Positions 43,268 to 52,250 of a stretch of DNA of 64,000 nt are shown here, in pieces. This DNA is from an uncultured Alkalilimnicola sp. (GTDB lineage Bacteria; Pseudomonadota; Gammaproteobacteria; Nitrococcales; AK92). The translations under genes were made by a program, and so were the position numbers. The number at the start of each line of letters is the position of its first letter. Within the stretch, counting starts at the first letter, position 1. The notes beneath the pieces were generated by a model that ran no database searches, was not told the origin of the DNA, and was given only the letters and a program-made list of their open reading frames with translations. The stretch lies in NCBI GenBank assembly GCA_937951875.1, contig CALGAN010000039.1:1-64000 (forward strand), in the 5' to 3' direction.

Positions 43268-44467
43268 ATGCACAAGAAACCCCTGCTGACGGCGATCGCC
43301 AGCGGCTTGGCGCTCACGCTCGGCGTGACGCTGAGCGGCTTGGCGCAGGCCCAGGACAAAGACTTCAAGTGGCCGCGGATGCTGCGCGTGGCCACGCCCG
43401 GCACCGCCAGCGGCAGCTTCGCCTCGACCAACGGTTGGGCGCCGCTGCTGCAGAAAGACACCGGCATGTCGGTGCGGGTGATGCCGGAGGACAGCGAGAC
43501 CGTCCGCTACAGCCGCCTGACCCAGCAGAAGCAGTTCGACCTGGCCTCGATCTCCAGCGCCGAGGCCCGCTACCAGATCGAGGGCGTCGACGGCTACGCC
43601 GGCGTCCAGCCCGCGCCGCTGCGCATCGTCTGGCACCACAACGACACGCCGTGGGTGTTCCTGACCCGGGGCGATTCCAAGATCAAGACCATCTACGATC
43701 TCAAGCGCAAGGGCATCAAGATCTCGCTCTCCAGCCAGTCGCCCCCCATGATGCGCGCGGTGCAGGAGGCGCTGCCGGCGTTCCTCGGCCTGACGCCGGA
43801 GCAAGCGGCCGAGATGTGGACCTTCGTGCCGGCCGGCAGCTACGTGGAGAACTGCCGCTCGGTGACCGACGGCCGCACCGACGTGGCCTGGTGCGCCAGC
43901 GTCAGCGCCGTGGTGACCGAGATGGAGGGCAGCCCCGGCGGCATCCGCGTGCTCGACATGCCGCTCAGCGACAAGGAGGCCTGGAACGGCTGGCTGAGCG
44001 TGCGGCCCGAGCACATCCCGGCCAAGGTCGGCATCGGCGCCAAGTCCACGCTCGGCACCGAGGGCCTGGTGTCGAACTTCCTCTATTGGACCCGCCCGGA
44101 CGTCGACGCGGACCTGGTCTACAACCTGGCCAAGTGGCTCCACCAGAGCTACGACGCCTACAAGGGCACCCACACCCTCGCCGCCCGCATGTCGGTCGAT
44201 CTGTTCCGCGAGTACCTCGACCGCAGCCCGATGCCGGTGCACGAAGGCACGATCCGCTACCTGCGCGAGATCGGCAAGTGGACCGACGAGGACGACAAGT
44301 GGAACCAAGAGGCGATCGAGCGCATGGACGCTTGGATGAAGGCGCGTGAAAAGGCGCTGGCCGAAGCCAAGGCCAAGGGCGTGAAGATCCACTGGGAGAA
44401 CCCGGAGTTCATGGCGATCATGAAAGCCCACACCAAGGATCTCCCGGTCTTCCGCACGCGGCTGTAA
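43268..44467 (+). CDS. TRAP transporter substrate-binding protein, TAXI family
   Basis: A 399-residue periplasmic receptor. The signal peptide ends at GLAQAQ. The TAXI pattern is visible: LRVATPGTASGSFASTNGWA, then ETVRYSRLTQQKQFDLASIS and LKRKGIKISLSSQSP. It captures an organic acid and hands it to the fused permease 114 bases downstream. AAGGAGGAGACACG precedes the ATG. The C-terminal ~60 residues are charged and helical. Substrate unknown; the linked acyl-CoA genes suggest a carboxylic acid (inference). Confidence 0.9.
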   Translation: MHKKPLLTAIASGLALTLGVTLSGLAQAQDKDFKWPRMLRVATPGTASGSFASTNGWAPLLQKDTGMSVRVMPEDSETVRYSRLTQQKQFDLASISSAEARYQIEGVDGYAGVQPAPLRIVWHHNDTPWVFLTRGDSKIKTIYDLKRKGIKISLSSQSPPMMRAVQEALPAFLGLTPEQAAEMWTFVPAGSYVENCRSVTDGRTDVAWCASVSAVVTEMEGSPGGIRVLDMPLSDKEAWNGWLSVRPEHIPAKVGIGAKSTLGTEGLVSNFLYWTRPDVDADLVYNLAKWLHQSYDAYKGTHTLAARMSVDLFREYLDRSPMPVHEGTIRYLREIGKWTDEDDKWNQEAIERMDAWMKAREKALAEAKAKGVKIHWENPEFMAIMKAHTKDLPVFRTRL

Positions 44468-44581
44468 GCCGGCGTCGCCACCTCATGGGCCGGCGCGGTC
44501 GGTATGACCGCGCCCCTTTTCCAACAACGCGCGCGGCGCGCCGTGGCCGCCGCGGACACGGCTACGCCTAGAGGACCTGCC

Positions 44582-46507
44582 ATGCAGCCGACCGACCGTC
44601 CCGAAGACGTGCTGCCGCAATCCGAGCTGACCCGCCTGGGCTCGCTCTACAGCTGGCAAAGCATTCTGTTCATCGCGCTCACCCTGCTCGGCCTGGGGGC
44701 CGGCATCTACTACATCTTCGGCTTCACCTGGAACGGCGAGCGCCTGCTCGAAGGCGAGTATTACTGGATCTTCATCGGCCTGTTCGCGGCCGCGTCCTTC
44801 ATCGCCATGCCGGCCAGGCGCAAGACCAAGCATGTCGCGTTCTACGACCTCGTCCTGGCGGCGATCTCGCTGGCCATCGGCGTCTACTTCTCGCTCAACG
44901 CCCGCGACATGGTGATCGTCGGCTGGACCGACGTACCGGTCGGCGTAGTCGTCTGGCTGCTGATGCTGGAGCTGTCGCGGCGCAGCGGCGGCGTGCCGTT
45001 CTTCCTGGTGGTGCTGCTGCTCGGCCTCTACCCGGTGGTGGCGCACCTCCTCCCGGGCCTGCTCGAGGGCATGAACTACGACTTCGCCCAGACCATCGAA
45101 GCGCACGTGTTCCGCTCCGAGGGCATGATGGGCATCACCACCAAGATCGTCGCCGAGATCATCCTCGGCTTCCTGGTGTTCGCCGGCGTGCTGATCGCCA
45201 CCGGCGCGGGCAATTTCTTCATCGATCTGGCCAATTCCGGCTTCGGGCGGTTCCGCGGCGGACCGGCCAAGGTGTCGGTGGTGGCCAGCGCCTTCTTCGG
45301 CAGCCTGAGCGGCAGCGTGTTCTCCAACATCGCTGGCACCGGCTCGATCACCATCCGCACCATGAAGAAGATCGGCTACCCGCCGCACTACGCCGGCGCC
45401 ATCGAGGCCTGTGCCTCCACCGGCGGCGTGATCATGCCGCCGGTGATGGGCGCAATCGCCTTCGTCATGGCGGTGACCATCGGCGTGGAGTACCGCGTGG
45501 TGCTGCTCGCGGCGATCCTCCCCTCGCTCCTCTACTACCTGGGTCTGCTGCTGCAGGTGGACGCCTACGCCGCGCGCGCCGGGCTCAAGGGCATGGCGCC
45601 GGAGGATACGCCGCGCTTCAAGGACGTGATCGGCCGCGGCTGGCCCTATTTGATCGTGCTGATCTTCCTGACCTGGGGCCTGCTGTACATGCGCTGGGAG
45701 TTCTACGCGCCCTGGTACGCCAGCGCGCTGATGATCGGCCTGTCGTTCCTGCGCCGTGACACCTGGCTGACGCCGCGCAAGCTGCTGGAGACCGTGCGCG
45801 AGATCGGCGTGCTGGTGGCGCAGACGGCGGCGATCATCCTGCCGGTGGCGTTCGTGGTGAGCGGCCTGACCATCACCGGCGTCACCGGCTCGGTGACCTC
45901 CGGCCTGGTCAACCTGGGCGGCGGCAACCTCTACCTGGTGATCCTGTTCGGCATACTGGCCTGCTTCGTCATGGGCATGGCCGGGCTGGCGATCGTCGCC
46001 TACATCTTCCTCGCCGTGACCATGGCGCCGGCCATCATCACCTTGGGCAACCTGAACGAGGTGGCGGTGCACCTGTTCATCGTCTATTACGCGATGCTGT
46101 CGGTGCTCACCCCGCCGGTGGCCACCGCCGCCTTCCTGGCCGCCACCCTGGCCGGCGCGCCGCCGATGAAGACCGCGGTCACCGCCATGCGCCTGGGCGT
46201 GGTGATCTTCTTCATCCCGTTGTTCTTCCTGTTCCAGCCCTCGCTGGTGCTGCAGGGCGACCTGACGCCGCTGGTCTACATCCTGCCGTCGCTGGTAGTG
46301 GGCATCGCCATGATCGCTGGCGGCTTAGAGGGCTACCTGCTCGGCGTCGGCCGGGTGAACGGCTGGCTGCGGCCGGCGCTGGTGGTGGCCGGCTTCATCC
46401 TCGGCTTCCCGGGGCTGCTCATGACGCTGATCGGCATCCCGCTGGCGGTGATAACCATCGCCTTGGTGTGGATGGACAACCGGAAGGCGCGCACCGTGCC
46501 GGCCTGA
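44582..46507 (+). CDS. TRAP transporter permease, fused 4TM-12TM subunits
   Basis: A 641-residue membrane protein. The N-terminal ~190 residues carry a DctQ-like 4-helix part (SILFIALTLLGLGAGIYYIF and following helices). The rest is the DctM-like 12-helix channel, including FFGSLSGSVFSNIAGTGSIT, GAIEACASTGGVIMPPVMGA and VHLFIVYYAMLSVLTPPVAT. Fused permeases are typical of TAXI systems. AGAGGACCTGCC precedes the ATG at 44582. It follows the binding protein in one operon and is closed by a strong hairpin. Confidence 0.93.
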   Translation: MQPTDRPEDVLPQSELTRLGSLYSWQSILFIALTLLGLGAGIYYIFGFTWNGERLLEGEYYWIFIGLFAAASFIAMPARRKTKHVAFYDLVLAAISLAIGVYFSLNARDMVIVGWTDVPVGVVVWLLMLELSRRSGGVPFFLVVLLLGLYPVVAHLLPGLLEGMNYDFAQTIEAHVFRSEGMMGITTKIVAEIILGFLVFAGVLIATGAGNFFIDLANSGFGRFRGGPAKVSVVASAFFGSLSGSVFSNIAGTGSITIRTMKKIGYPPHYAGAIEACASTGGVIMPPVMGAIAFVMAVTIGVEYRVVLLAAILPSLLYYLGLLLQVDAYAARAGLKGMAPEDTPRFKDVIGRGWPYLIVLIFLTWGLLYMRWEFYAPWYASALMIGLSFLRRDTWLTPRKLLETVREIGVLVAQTAAIILPVAFVVSGLTITGVTGSVTSGLVNLGGGNLYLVILFGILACFVMGMAGLAIVAYIFLAVTMAPAIITLGNLNEVAVHLFIVYYAMLSVLTPPVATAAFLAATLAGAPPMKTAVTAMRLGVVIFFIPLFFLFQPSLVLQGDLTPLVYILPSLVVGIAMIAGGLEGYLLGVGRVNGWLRPALVVAGFILGFPGLLMTLIGIPLAVITIALVWMDNRKARTVPA

Positions 46508-46518
46508 GCCGGCGCAAG

Positions 46519-46542
46519 GCGGGCCGCCGCGTGGCGGCCCGC
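46519..46542. terminator. Hairpin between TRAP permease and LysR genes
   Basis: GCGGGCCGCC-GCGT-GGCGGCCCGC is a perfect 10-bp stem between two convergent genes, followed by TCTTCTTC on the plus strand. Confidence 0.65.
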
Positions 46543-46548
46543 TCTTCT

Positions 46549-47469
46549 TCAAGCCGGCTGCTGCTGGGACTCGGCGAACGCTTGCAGGATCTGCTCGCGC
46601 AGCCAGCGGTTAGCGGGATCGTCGTCCATGTTGGCATGCCAGCACATGAGCACATTGTGGTGCGGCGTCTCCAACGGATGCGGTAGCACTTGGTTGCCGG
46701 TGTGCTGGTTCATGACCCGCGCCAGCAGCTCCGGCATGGTGACGATCAGATCGGTTTCGCTCACCACCCGCAGCGCCGCGTAGTAATGCTGGCAGCGCAG
46801 CTGCACCCGCCGCTGCAGCCCGCGCCGCCCCAGCTCGAAATCGTCCACGCCCGGCCCGGTGGGCCGCGAGCTGACCATGATGTGGCCCTGGTTCAGATAG
46901 GTATCGAGGTCGATGCTGCCGCGGATTTCCGGGTGGTCGCGCCGCGCCACCACCGCGTAGCGATCGCGGCTGATGCGGACATGGCGGATATCGCGCGAGC
47001 TGGGCAGCACCACGTCGATGAGCACGTCCAGGCGGCCGTTCAGCAAATCGCTGGGCGTCTCGCGGCGGCGGAACTGCACGGTGGCGAGCTGCACCCCCGG
47101 CGCGGAGCGGGCGATGCGCTTCATCAGGTGCGGCAGGATGCGCGACTCCAGCACGTCCCGGCAGCCGACGTTGAAACGCCGCTCCGAGCGCTCCGGGTCG
47201 AAGGTCCGCGCCTCGTTCAGCGCCGTCTCGATGCCGCGCAGCGACTGCCGCAGCGGCTCAATGATGCTGCGGGTGAACGGCGTCGGCACCATGGAGTGGC
47301 CTTCGCGCACGAACAGCGGGTCGTCGAGCAGCTCGCGCAGCCGGCCGAGCGCGTAGCTCACCGCCGGCTGGGTGACGTTGAGCCGCTGCGCGGCGCGGGT
47401 GATGCCGCCCTCGGTGTAGATCGCCTCCAACACCACCAGCAGGTTCAGGTCGATCCGGTGAAGATTCAT
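46549..47469 (-). CDS. LysR family transcriptional regulator
   Basis: A 306-residue regulator. The N-terminal winged helix-turn-helix is standard: NLHRIDLNLLVVLEAIYTEG, ITRAAQRLNVTQPAVSYALG, RLRELLDDPLFVREG. The C-terminal half is the periplasmic-binding-protein-like effector domain (VQFRRRETPSDLLNGRLDVL). It is divergent from an acyl-CoA dehydrogenase and next to the TRAP operon. A 38-nt element at its own start recurs before the TRAP genes, so it probably controls transporter, dehydrogenase and itself. ATG 47469 is chosen since the first 19 upstream residues look non-coding. Confidence 0.92.
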   Translation of the reverse strand: MNLHRIDLNLLVVLEAIYTEGGITRAAQRLNVTQPAVSYALGRLRELLDDPLFVREGHSMVPTPFTRSIIEPLRQSLRGIETALNEARTFDPERSERRFNVGCRDVLESRILPHLMKRIARSAPGVQLATVQFRRRETPSDLLNGRLDVLIDVVLPSSRDIRHVRISRDRYAVVARRDHPEIRGSIDLDTYLNQGHIMVSSRPTGPGVDDFELGRRGLQRRVQLRCQHYYAALRVVSETDLIVTMPELLARVMNQHTGNQVLPHPLETPHHNVLMCWHANMDDDPANRWLREQILQAFAESQQQPA

Positions 47470-47505
47470 TCTCTTTATGGACGCCCCTTGAAAGCTTGAT
47501 TTGAG
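47468..47505 (+). promoter_or_regulatory. Shared 38-nt element at LysR/acyl-CoA dehydrogenase promoter
   Basis: ATTCTCTTTAT...CTTGATTTGAG, the partner of the element at 42964. It begins at the LysR start codon and ends about 107 bases before the divergent acyl-CoA dehydrogenase, as expected for an autoregulating LysR site. Confidence 0.5.
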
Positions 47506-47611
47506 CCCACGCTTGGGCCGGTGCATGCTCTCAGCATACCCGCCGGCCGCCCTTTCCGGCAGCGGCAGGCATGCAGCAGCACAGGGCTGCCAGTATTAAT
47601 AGGAGACCCTA

Positions 47612-48850
<1,239 letters not shown>

Positions 48851-48853
48851 GGA

Positions 48854-48945
48854 GCCGGCGCCTCGAGCGCCGGCCCATAAAACGAATTAGTAGAGCAGAG
48901 CGAGAACCACCGGCAGGCCGCCGCCTTCTGGGAGAAGGCGGCGGC
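48854..48945. repeat. Two perfect hairpins between acyl-CoA dehydrogenase and SDR genes
   Basis: GCCGGCGC-CTCGA-GCGCCGGC (48854-48874) and GCCGCCGCCTTC-TGGGA-GAAGGCGGCGGC (48917-48945) are perfect stems of 8 and 12 bp with no T-runs. They may separate or stabilise the two messages. Confidence 0.5.
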
Positions 48946-48986
48946 TGGAACCGGCCAAGGTGCAAAAGAGTTCCCAGGAGGAGAGC

Positions 48987-49844
48987 GTGAAAGAGCTGCG
49001 CGGTAAGGTGGCGGTGATCACCGGCGGCGGCAGCGGCCTGGGCCGCGAGCTTGCGCGCTGTTGCGCCAAACGTGGGATGAAGCTGATGCTGGCCGACGTC
49101 GATGAGGCCGGCATGGCGGAAACGGTACGCCTGCTGGCGCAGGAGTACCCCGGCGTGGAGACGGCGACCCAGCGGGTGGACGTCTCCAAGCTGGGCCAAG
49201 TGCAGGCGTTGGCAGCGTCCGTCAAGCAGCGTTACGGCGCCGTGCACCTACTGTTCAACAACGCCGGCGTCAGCGTCGGCGGTCCGATCTGGGATTTCAC
49301 CCCGGCGGATTGGCAGTGGGTGCTCGGCGTCAATCTTTATGGCGTGGTCTGGGGCATCAAAGTCTTCGCGCCGATGATGATCGAGCAGGGCGAGGGCCAC
49401 ATCGTCAACACGGCCTCGGCCGCCGGTTGGGTGTACGGTCCCGGCAGCGCCATCTATAACGCCAGCAAGGCCTCGGTGGTGGCCATCTCCGAGACCCTGG
49501 CCCTCGACCTCAGGGACGCCGGTGCCGGTAACGTCAAGGTATCGGTGCTGTCCCCGGCTTTCTTCCCCACCGCCATCGTCGACTCGGCGCGCAATCGCCC
49601 GGCCGAGCTGGCCGACACCGCGCCGATGACCGAGGCGCGGCGGCAGCGCGACGAGCGCCTGCGCTACGCCGTGCAGCACGGTCGTCTGTCGGCGGAGCAG
49701 ATCGCGGAGATCACGCTGGAGGCGGTGGAACGCGACCAGTTCTACATCTTCCCGCATCAGAAGGTTAAGGCGTTGATCCGCGACCGCGCCGAGGCAGCCA
49801 ACGCGGAAATGGAACCCTACGATACGCTGGCGGGACGGCGGTAA
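48987..49844 (+). CDS. SDR family oxidoreductase
   Basis: A 285-residue classical SDR with a GTG start behind AGGAGGAGAGC (a longer frame from 48960 lacks a site). Motifs: TGGGSGLG near residue 12-19, NNAG in LLFNNAGVSVGG, Ser in NTASAAGWVYGP and catalytic YNASK. The C-terminal extension (FPHQKVKALIRDRAEAANAE) is typical of SDRs acting on larger lipid-like alcohols. It lies 137 bases after the acyl-CoA dehydrogenase; two hairpins lie between them. Confidence 0.9.
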   Translation: MKELRGKVAVITGGGSGLGRELARCCAKRGMKLMLADVDEAGMAETVRLLAQEYPGVETATQRVDVSKLGQVQALAASVKQRYGAVHLLFNNAGVSVGGPIWDFTPADWQWVLGVNLYGVVWGIKVFAPMMIEQGEGHIVNTASAAGWVYGPGSAIYNASKASVVAISETLALDLRDAGAGNVKVSVLSPAFFPTAIVDSARNRPAELADTAPMTEARRQRDERLRYAVQHGRLSAEQIAEITLEAVERDQFYIFPHQKVKALIRDRAEAANAEMEPYDTLAGRR

Positions 49845-49868
49845 CGCGGCGCGCGGCGCCAAGGGCGC

Positions 49869-49956
49869 CCTGTCTACGCAGGGTGCGCCGCGCGCACCAT
49901 GTCCACCGCTGTCCCCGAGTGGACATGGCGTGCGCGGCGCAGCCTACGTAGGCAGG
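49869..49956. repeat. 38-bp inverted repeat between two SDR genes
   Basis: The left arm 49869-49906 (starting CCTGTCTACGCAGG, ending CACCATGTCCAC) and right arm 49919-49956 (starting GTGGACATGGCGTG, ending CCTACGTAGGCAGG) are complementary at 33 of 38 positions around a 12-base loop. This is far longer than a terminator and has no T-run. It is probably a small palindromic repeat element. Confidence 0.7.
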
Positions 49957-50079
49957 CTCCGTCCACGGCATCGCTATCTCGCGCACCCGACGGCGCGCGG
50001 GCCGATCGCTCCGGGCGGCGGCGCCCGAGTGCAAGCCGCCAGGCTCCTCTGGCATACAAACGGAACGGACTGGAACATC

Positions 50080-50850
50080 ATGAGCGTCAAGCAGCTTTTC
50101 GATCTCACGGGCAAAGTCGCCCTCGTCACCGGCGGCTCGCGCGGCCTGGGCCTGCAAATGGCGGAAGCCCTGGGCGAGATGGGCGCCAAGATCGCCATCA
50201 GCGCCCGCAAGGCCGACGAGCTGGAGCAGGCCGCGGCGCAGCTCCAGGCGAAGGGCATCGAAGCGCTGACCGTGGTCAGCGACCTGTCCCGGACCGAAAC
50301 GATCCCGGCGCTGGTCGATCAGGTGGTGGCGCGCTTCGGCACCATCGACATCCTGGTGAACAACGCCGGTGCCACCTGGGGCGCGCCGGCCGAGGAGCAC
50401 CCGGCCGAGGCCTGGCGCAAGGTCATGAACCTCAACGTCGATGCGGTGTTCTTCCTCAGCCAGGAAGTTGGCCGCCGCTGCATGATCCCCAAGCGCGCCG
50501 GCAAGATCATCAACATCGCCTCCATCGCCGGCCTGTCCGGGTCGATGCACATGAACACCATCGGCTACCACACCAGCAAGGGCGCGGTGATCAACTTCAC
50601 CCGCGCGCTGGCGGCGGAATGGGGCAAGTACAACATCAACGTCAACGCCATCTGCCCCGGCTTCTTCCCTTCGAAGATGACCAAGGGCACCCTGGAGCGG
50701 CTCGGCGAAGCGGTGGTGGCCGGCGTGCCGCTCGGCCGCATGGGCGGCGACGAAGACCTCAAGGGCGCGGTGGTGTTCTTCGCCTCCGAGGCCTCCCGCC
50801 ATGTCACCGGCCAGTACCTGGCGGTCGACGGCGGCAAGAGCATCGCCTGA
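50080..50850 (+). CDS. SDR family oxidoreductase, FabG-like
   Basis: A 256-residue classical SDR. It has TGGSRGLG (about 17-24), NNAG in ILVNNAGATWGA, Ser in NIASIAGLSG, catalytic YHTSK and the C-terminal YLAVDGGKSIA. The PG motif after the active site reads ICPGFFPSKM. It is closest to 3-oxoacyl reductases and gluconate 5-dehydrogenase-like enzymes. The ATG at 50080 starts the Rossmann fold at the normal distance; no strong ribosome site is present, and the long inverted repeat precedes it. It probably works with the upstream acyl-CoA dehydrogenase. Confidence 0.9.
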   Translation: MSVKQLFDLTGKVALVTGGSRGLGLQMAEALGEMGAKIAISARKADELEQAAAQLQAKGIEALTVVSDLSRTETIPALVDQVVARFGTIDILVNNAGATWGAPAEEHPAEAWRKVMNLNVDAVFFLSQEVGRRCMIPKRAGKIINIASIAGLSGSMHMNTIGYHTSKGAVINFTRALAAEWGKYNINVNAICPGFFPSKMTKGTLERLGEAVVAGVPLGRMGGDEDLKGAVVFFASEASRHVTGQYLAVDGGKSIA

Positions 50851-50869
50851 TCTCGCCTTCCTGGGCGCC

Positions 50870-50899
50870 GCGCGGGGCTCCGAGCCACGGGCCCCGCGC
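50870..50899. terminator. Hairpin after FabG-like SDR
   Basis: GCGCGGGGC and GCCCCGCGC pair over 9 bp around a 12-base loop, 20 bases after the SDR stop. Confidence 0.5.
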
Positions 50900-50992
50900 T
50901 AAGCTCGCCCGGCGCTGCCGACCGTTTGGATGCGTGGAAGCCGCCACCACTTTCGCAAGGGTGGGAATCACCGCCTCTGCGAGAGGGCGCGC

Positions 50993-51526
50993 ATGCCTTA
51001 CGAACCTCCACGCCACGATCTTCGCGGCAGCCCGCTGTTCCGGCTTTTCTACCGCAACATCCGCCGTCTACTGCGAAACGCGCCCAGCCCGCTCGGCCAG
51101 CGTGGCGGCCCCTGCAACGAGCGGGTGCGCGCCTTCATGGCGCGCCAGATCGCCCGCCGCGTCGGCCTGAGCGAAGACGACCTGCCCGGCACCCTCGGCT
51201 ACACCGCCGCCTGCGAGGGCCACAACGCCTCGGTGGCGCGCGACCGGCGCCACTACGCCGAACTCTGCGCCGAGGATACGGTGGAGCAGGTCTACCGCAT
51301 GCGTAACCTCGGCATGTCGATGGACGCCGAGTCGGAGGATGCGGACGACGACGAGCGGCTCGATCAGCGCGGCGGTCCGTCGGCGGAGGACTATCCGCGC
51401 GCCTACGTCCTAGCGCGGCGCGCCAGCCAGGACCGGGAGCGGCGCGAGCAGCAGGTTCTCAAGAGCGGCTTGTCGGCGCTCACCAACCGTCCCAAACGGC
51501 GGCGCTCCCGCGGCGGTGGCCACTAG
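50993..51526 (+). CDS. Hypothetical protein
   Basis: A 177-residue basic protein of unknown family, starting MPYEPPRHDLRGSPLFRLFY. It has a helical core (NERVRAFMARQIARRVGLSE, then RRHYAELCAEDTVEQVYRMR), an acidic stretch (SEDADDDERLD, about 125) and an Arg-rich tail (PKRRRSRGGGH). No signal peptide or membrane segment. The ATG at 50993 is chosen because the domain-like sequence begins there; GAGAGGG is only a weak site. Charge pattern might suit nucleic-acid or ribosome contact, but that is a guess. Confidence 0.6.
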   Translation: MPYEPPRHDLRGSPLFRLFYRNIRRLLRNAPSPLGQRGGPCNERVRAFMARQIARRVGLSEDDLPGTLGYTAACEGHNASVARDRRHYAELCAEDTVEQVYRMRNLGMSMDAESEDADDDERLDQRGGPSAEDYPRAYVLARRASQDRERREQQVLKSGLSALTNRPKRRRSRGGGH

Positions 51527-51562
51527 CCGTTCGCCCCGCCTGGCGCGGCACGCGGGGGTTCG

Positions 51563-51590
51563 TTGACACCCCCTCCCCCCCCGTTAGAAT
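51563..51590 (+). promoter_or_regulatory. Near-consensus sigma-70 promoter of padR gene
   Basis: TTGACA (51563-51568), a 16-base C-rich spacer and TAGAAT (51585-51590). Transcription would start about 51597, one base before the ATG used for the PadR gene, implying a leaderless mRNA. Confidence 0.65.
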
Positions 51591-51597
51591 GCCGATC

Positions 51598-52152
51598 ATG
51601 TCGATTCAGCATGCGCTACTCGTATCTCTCCTGGAGAAGCCGTCCTCCGGCTACGAACTCGCTCATCGTTTCGATCGCTCGATCGGCTACTTCTGGCAGG
51701 CCACCCATCAGCAGATCTACCGCGAGCTGGGGCGCATGGCCAAAAGCGGCTGGGTCGTCGCCGAAAGCGAGTACAGCGGCGGCAAGCGGCAGCGCAAGGT
51801 CTATCACGTGCTGCCGGCTGGGCGCGAAGAGCTGATCCGCTGGGTGCGCAGCGAAGACGCCTCGGCCAACGTCGATCAGAGCCTGCTGGTGAAGCTGCGC
51901 GCCGACGCGGTGATCGGCCCGCTCGGGCTGGAGAAGGAGCTGCGCCGGATCGTCGCCCAGCACCGGGCGCGGCTGGCGGTCTACCGCAAGATCGAGCAGC
52001 GCGATTTCTCGGCCCGGCCGCTGACGCGGGCGCAGCAGCTGCAGTACGCGATCCTGCGGCGCGGCATCATGCTCGAGGAAAACTGGCTGGAGTGGGCCGA
52101 GGAAGTCCTGCCGCTACTGAAAGAACCGGAACCGGCCGAGCATCCAGCCTGA
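51598..52152 (+). CDS. PadR family transcriptional regulator
   Basis: A 184-residue regulator. The N-terminal winged helix reads IQHALLVSLLEKPSSGYELA, then FWQATHQQIYRELGRMAKSG and RKVYHVLPAGREEL, the classic PadR pattern. The C-terminal helical half (LLVKLRADAVIGPLG and later) is the Vir_act_alpha_C dimer domain. ATG 51598 is chosen because the promoter's -10 box covers the alternative ATG 51589. PadR repressors respond to phenolic or drug ligands. A PadR-like palindrome lies in front of the nearby nitronate monooxygenase operon, a likely target. Confidence 0.9.
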   Translation: MSIQHALLVSLLEKPSSGYELAHRFDRSIGYFWQATHQQIYRELGRMAKSGWVVAESEYSGGKRQRKVYHVLPAGREELIRWVRSEDASANVDQSLLVKLRADAVIGPLGLEKELRRIVAQHRARLAVYRKIEQRDFSARPLTRAQQLQYAILRRGIMLEENWLEWAEEVLPLLKEPEPAEHPA

Positions 52153-52209
52153 CGACGAAACTCGGCGCATCGCCTTTGATCGTCCAGGCGTTGTCCTTCG
52201 CGGCTTGTT

Positions 52210-52241
52210 GGCCCCCTCTCTCGACTCCGAGAGAGGGGGCC
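52210..52241. terminator. Strong bidirectional hairpin
   Basis: GGCCCCCTCTCTCG-ACTC-CGAGAGAGGGGGCC is a perfect 14-bp stem between the convergent padR and nitronate monooxygenase genes. Confidence 0.7.
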
Positions 52242-52250
52242 ATGCGCCGT

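Noticed and set aside
44483..46072. Long minus-strand frame opposite the TRAP permease
   Set aside because: His/Asp/Gln-rich antisense text of a membrane protein gene; no domain.
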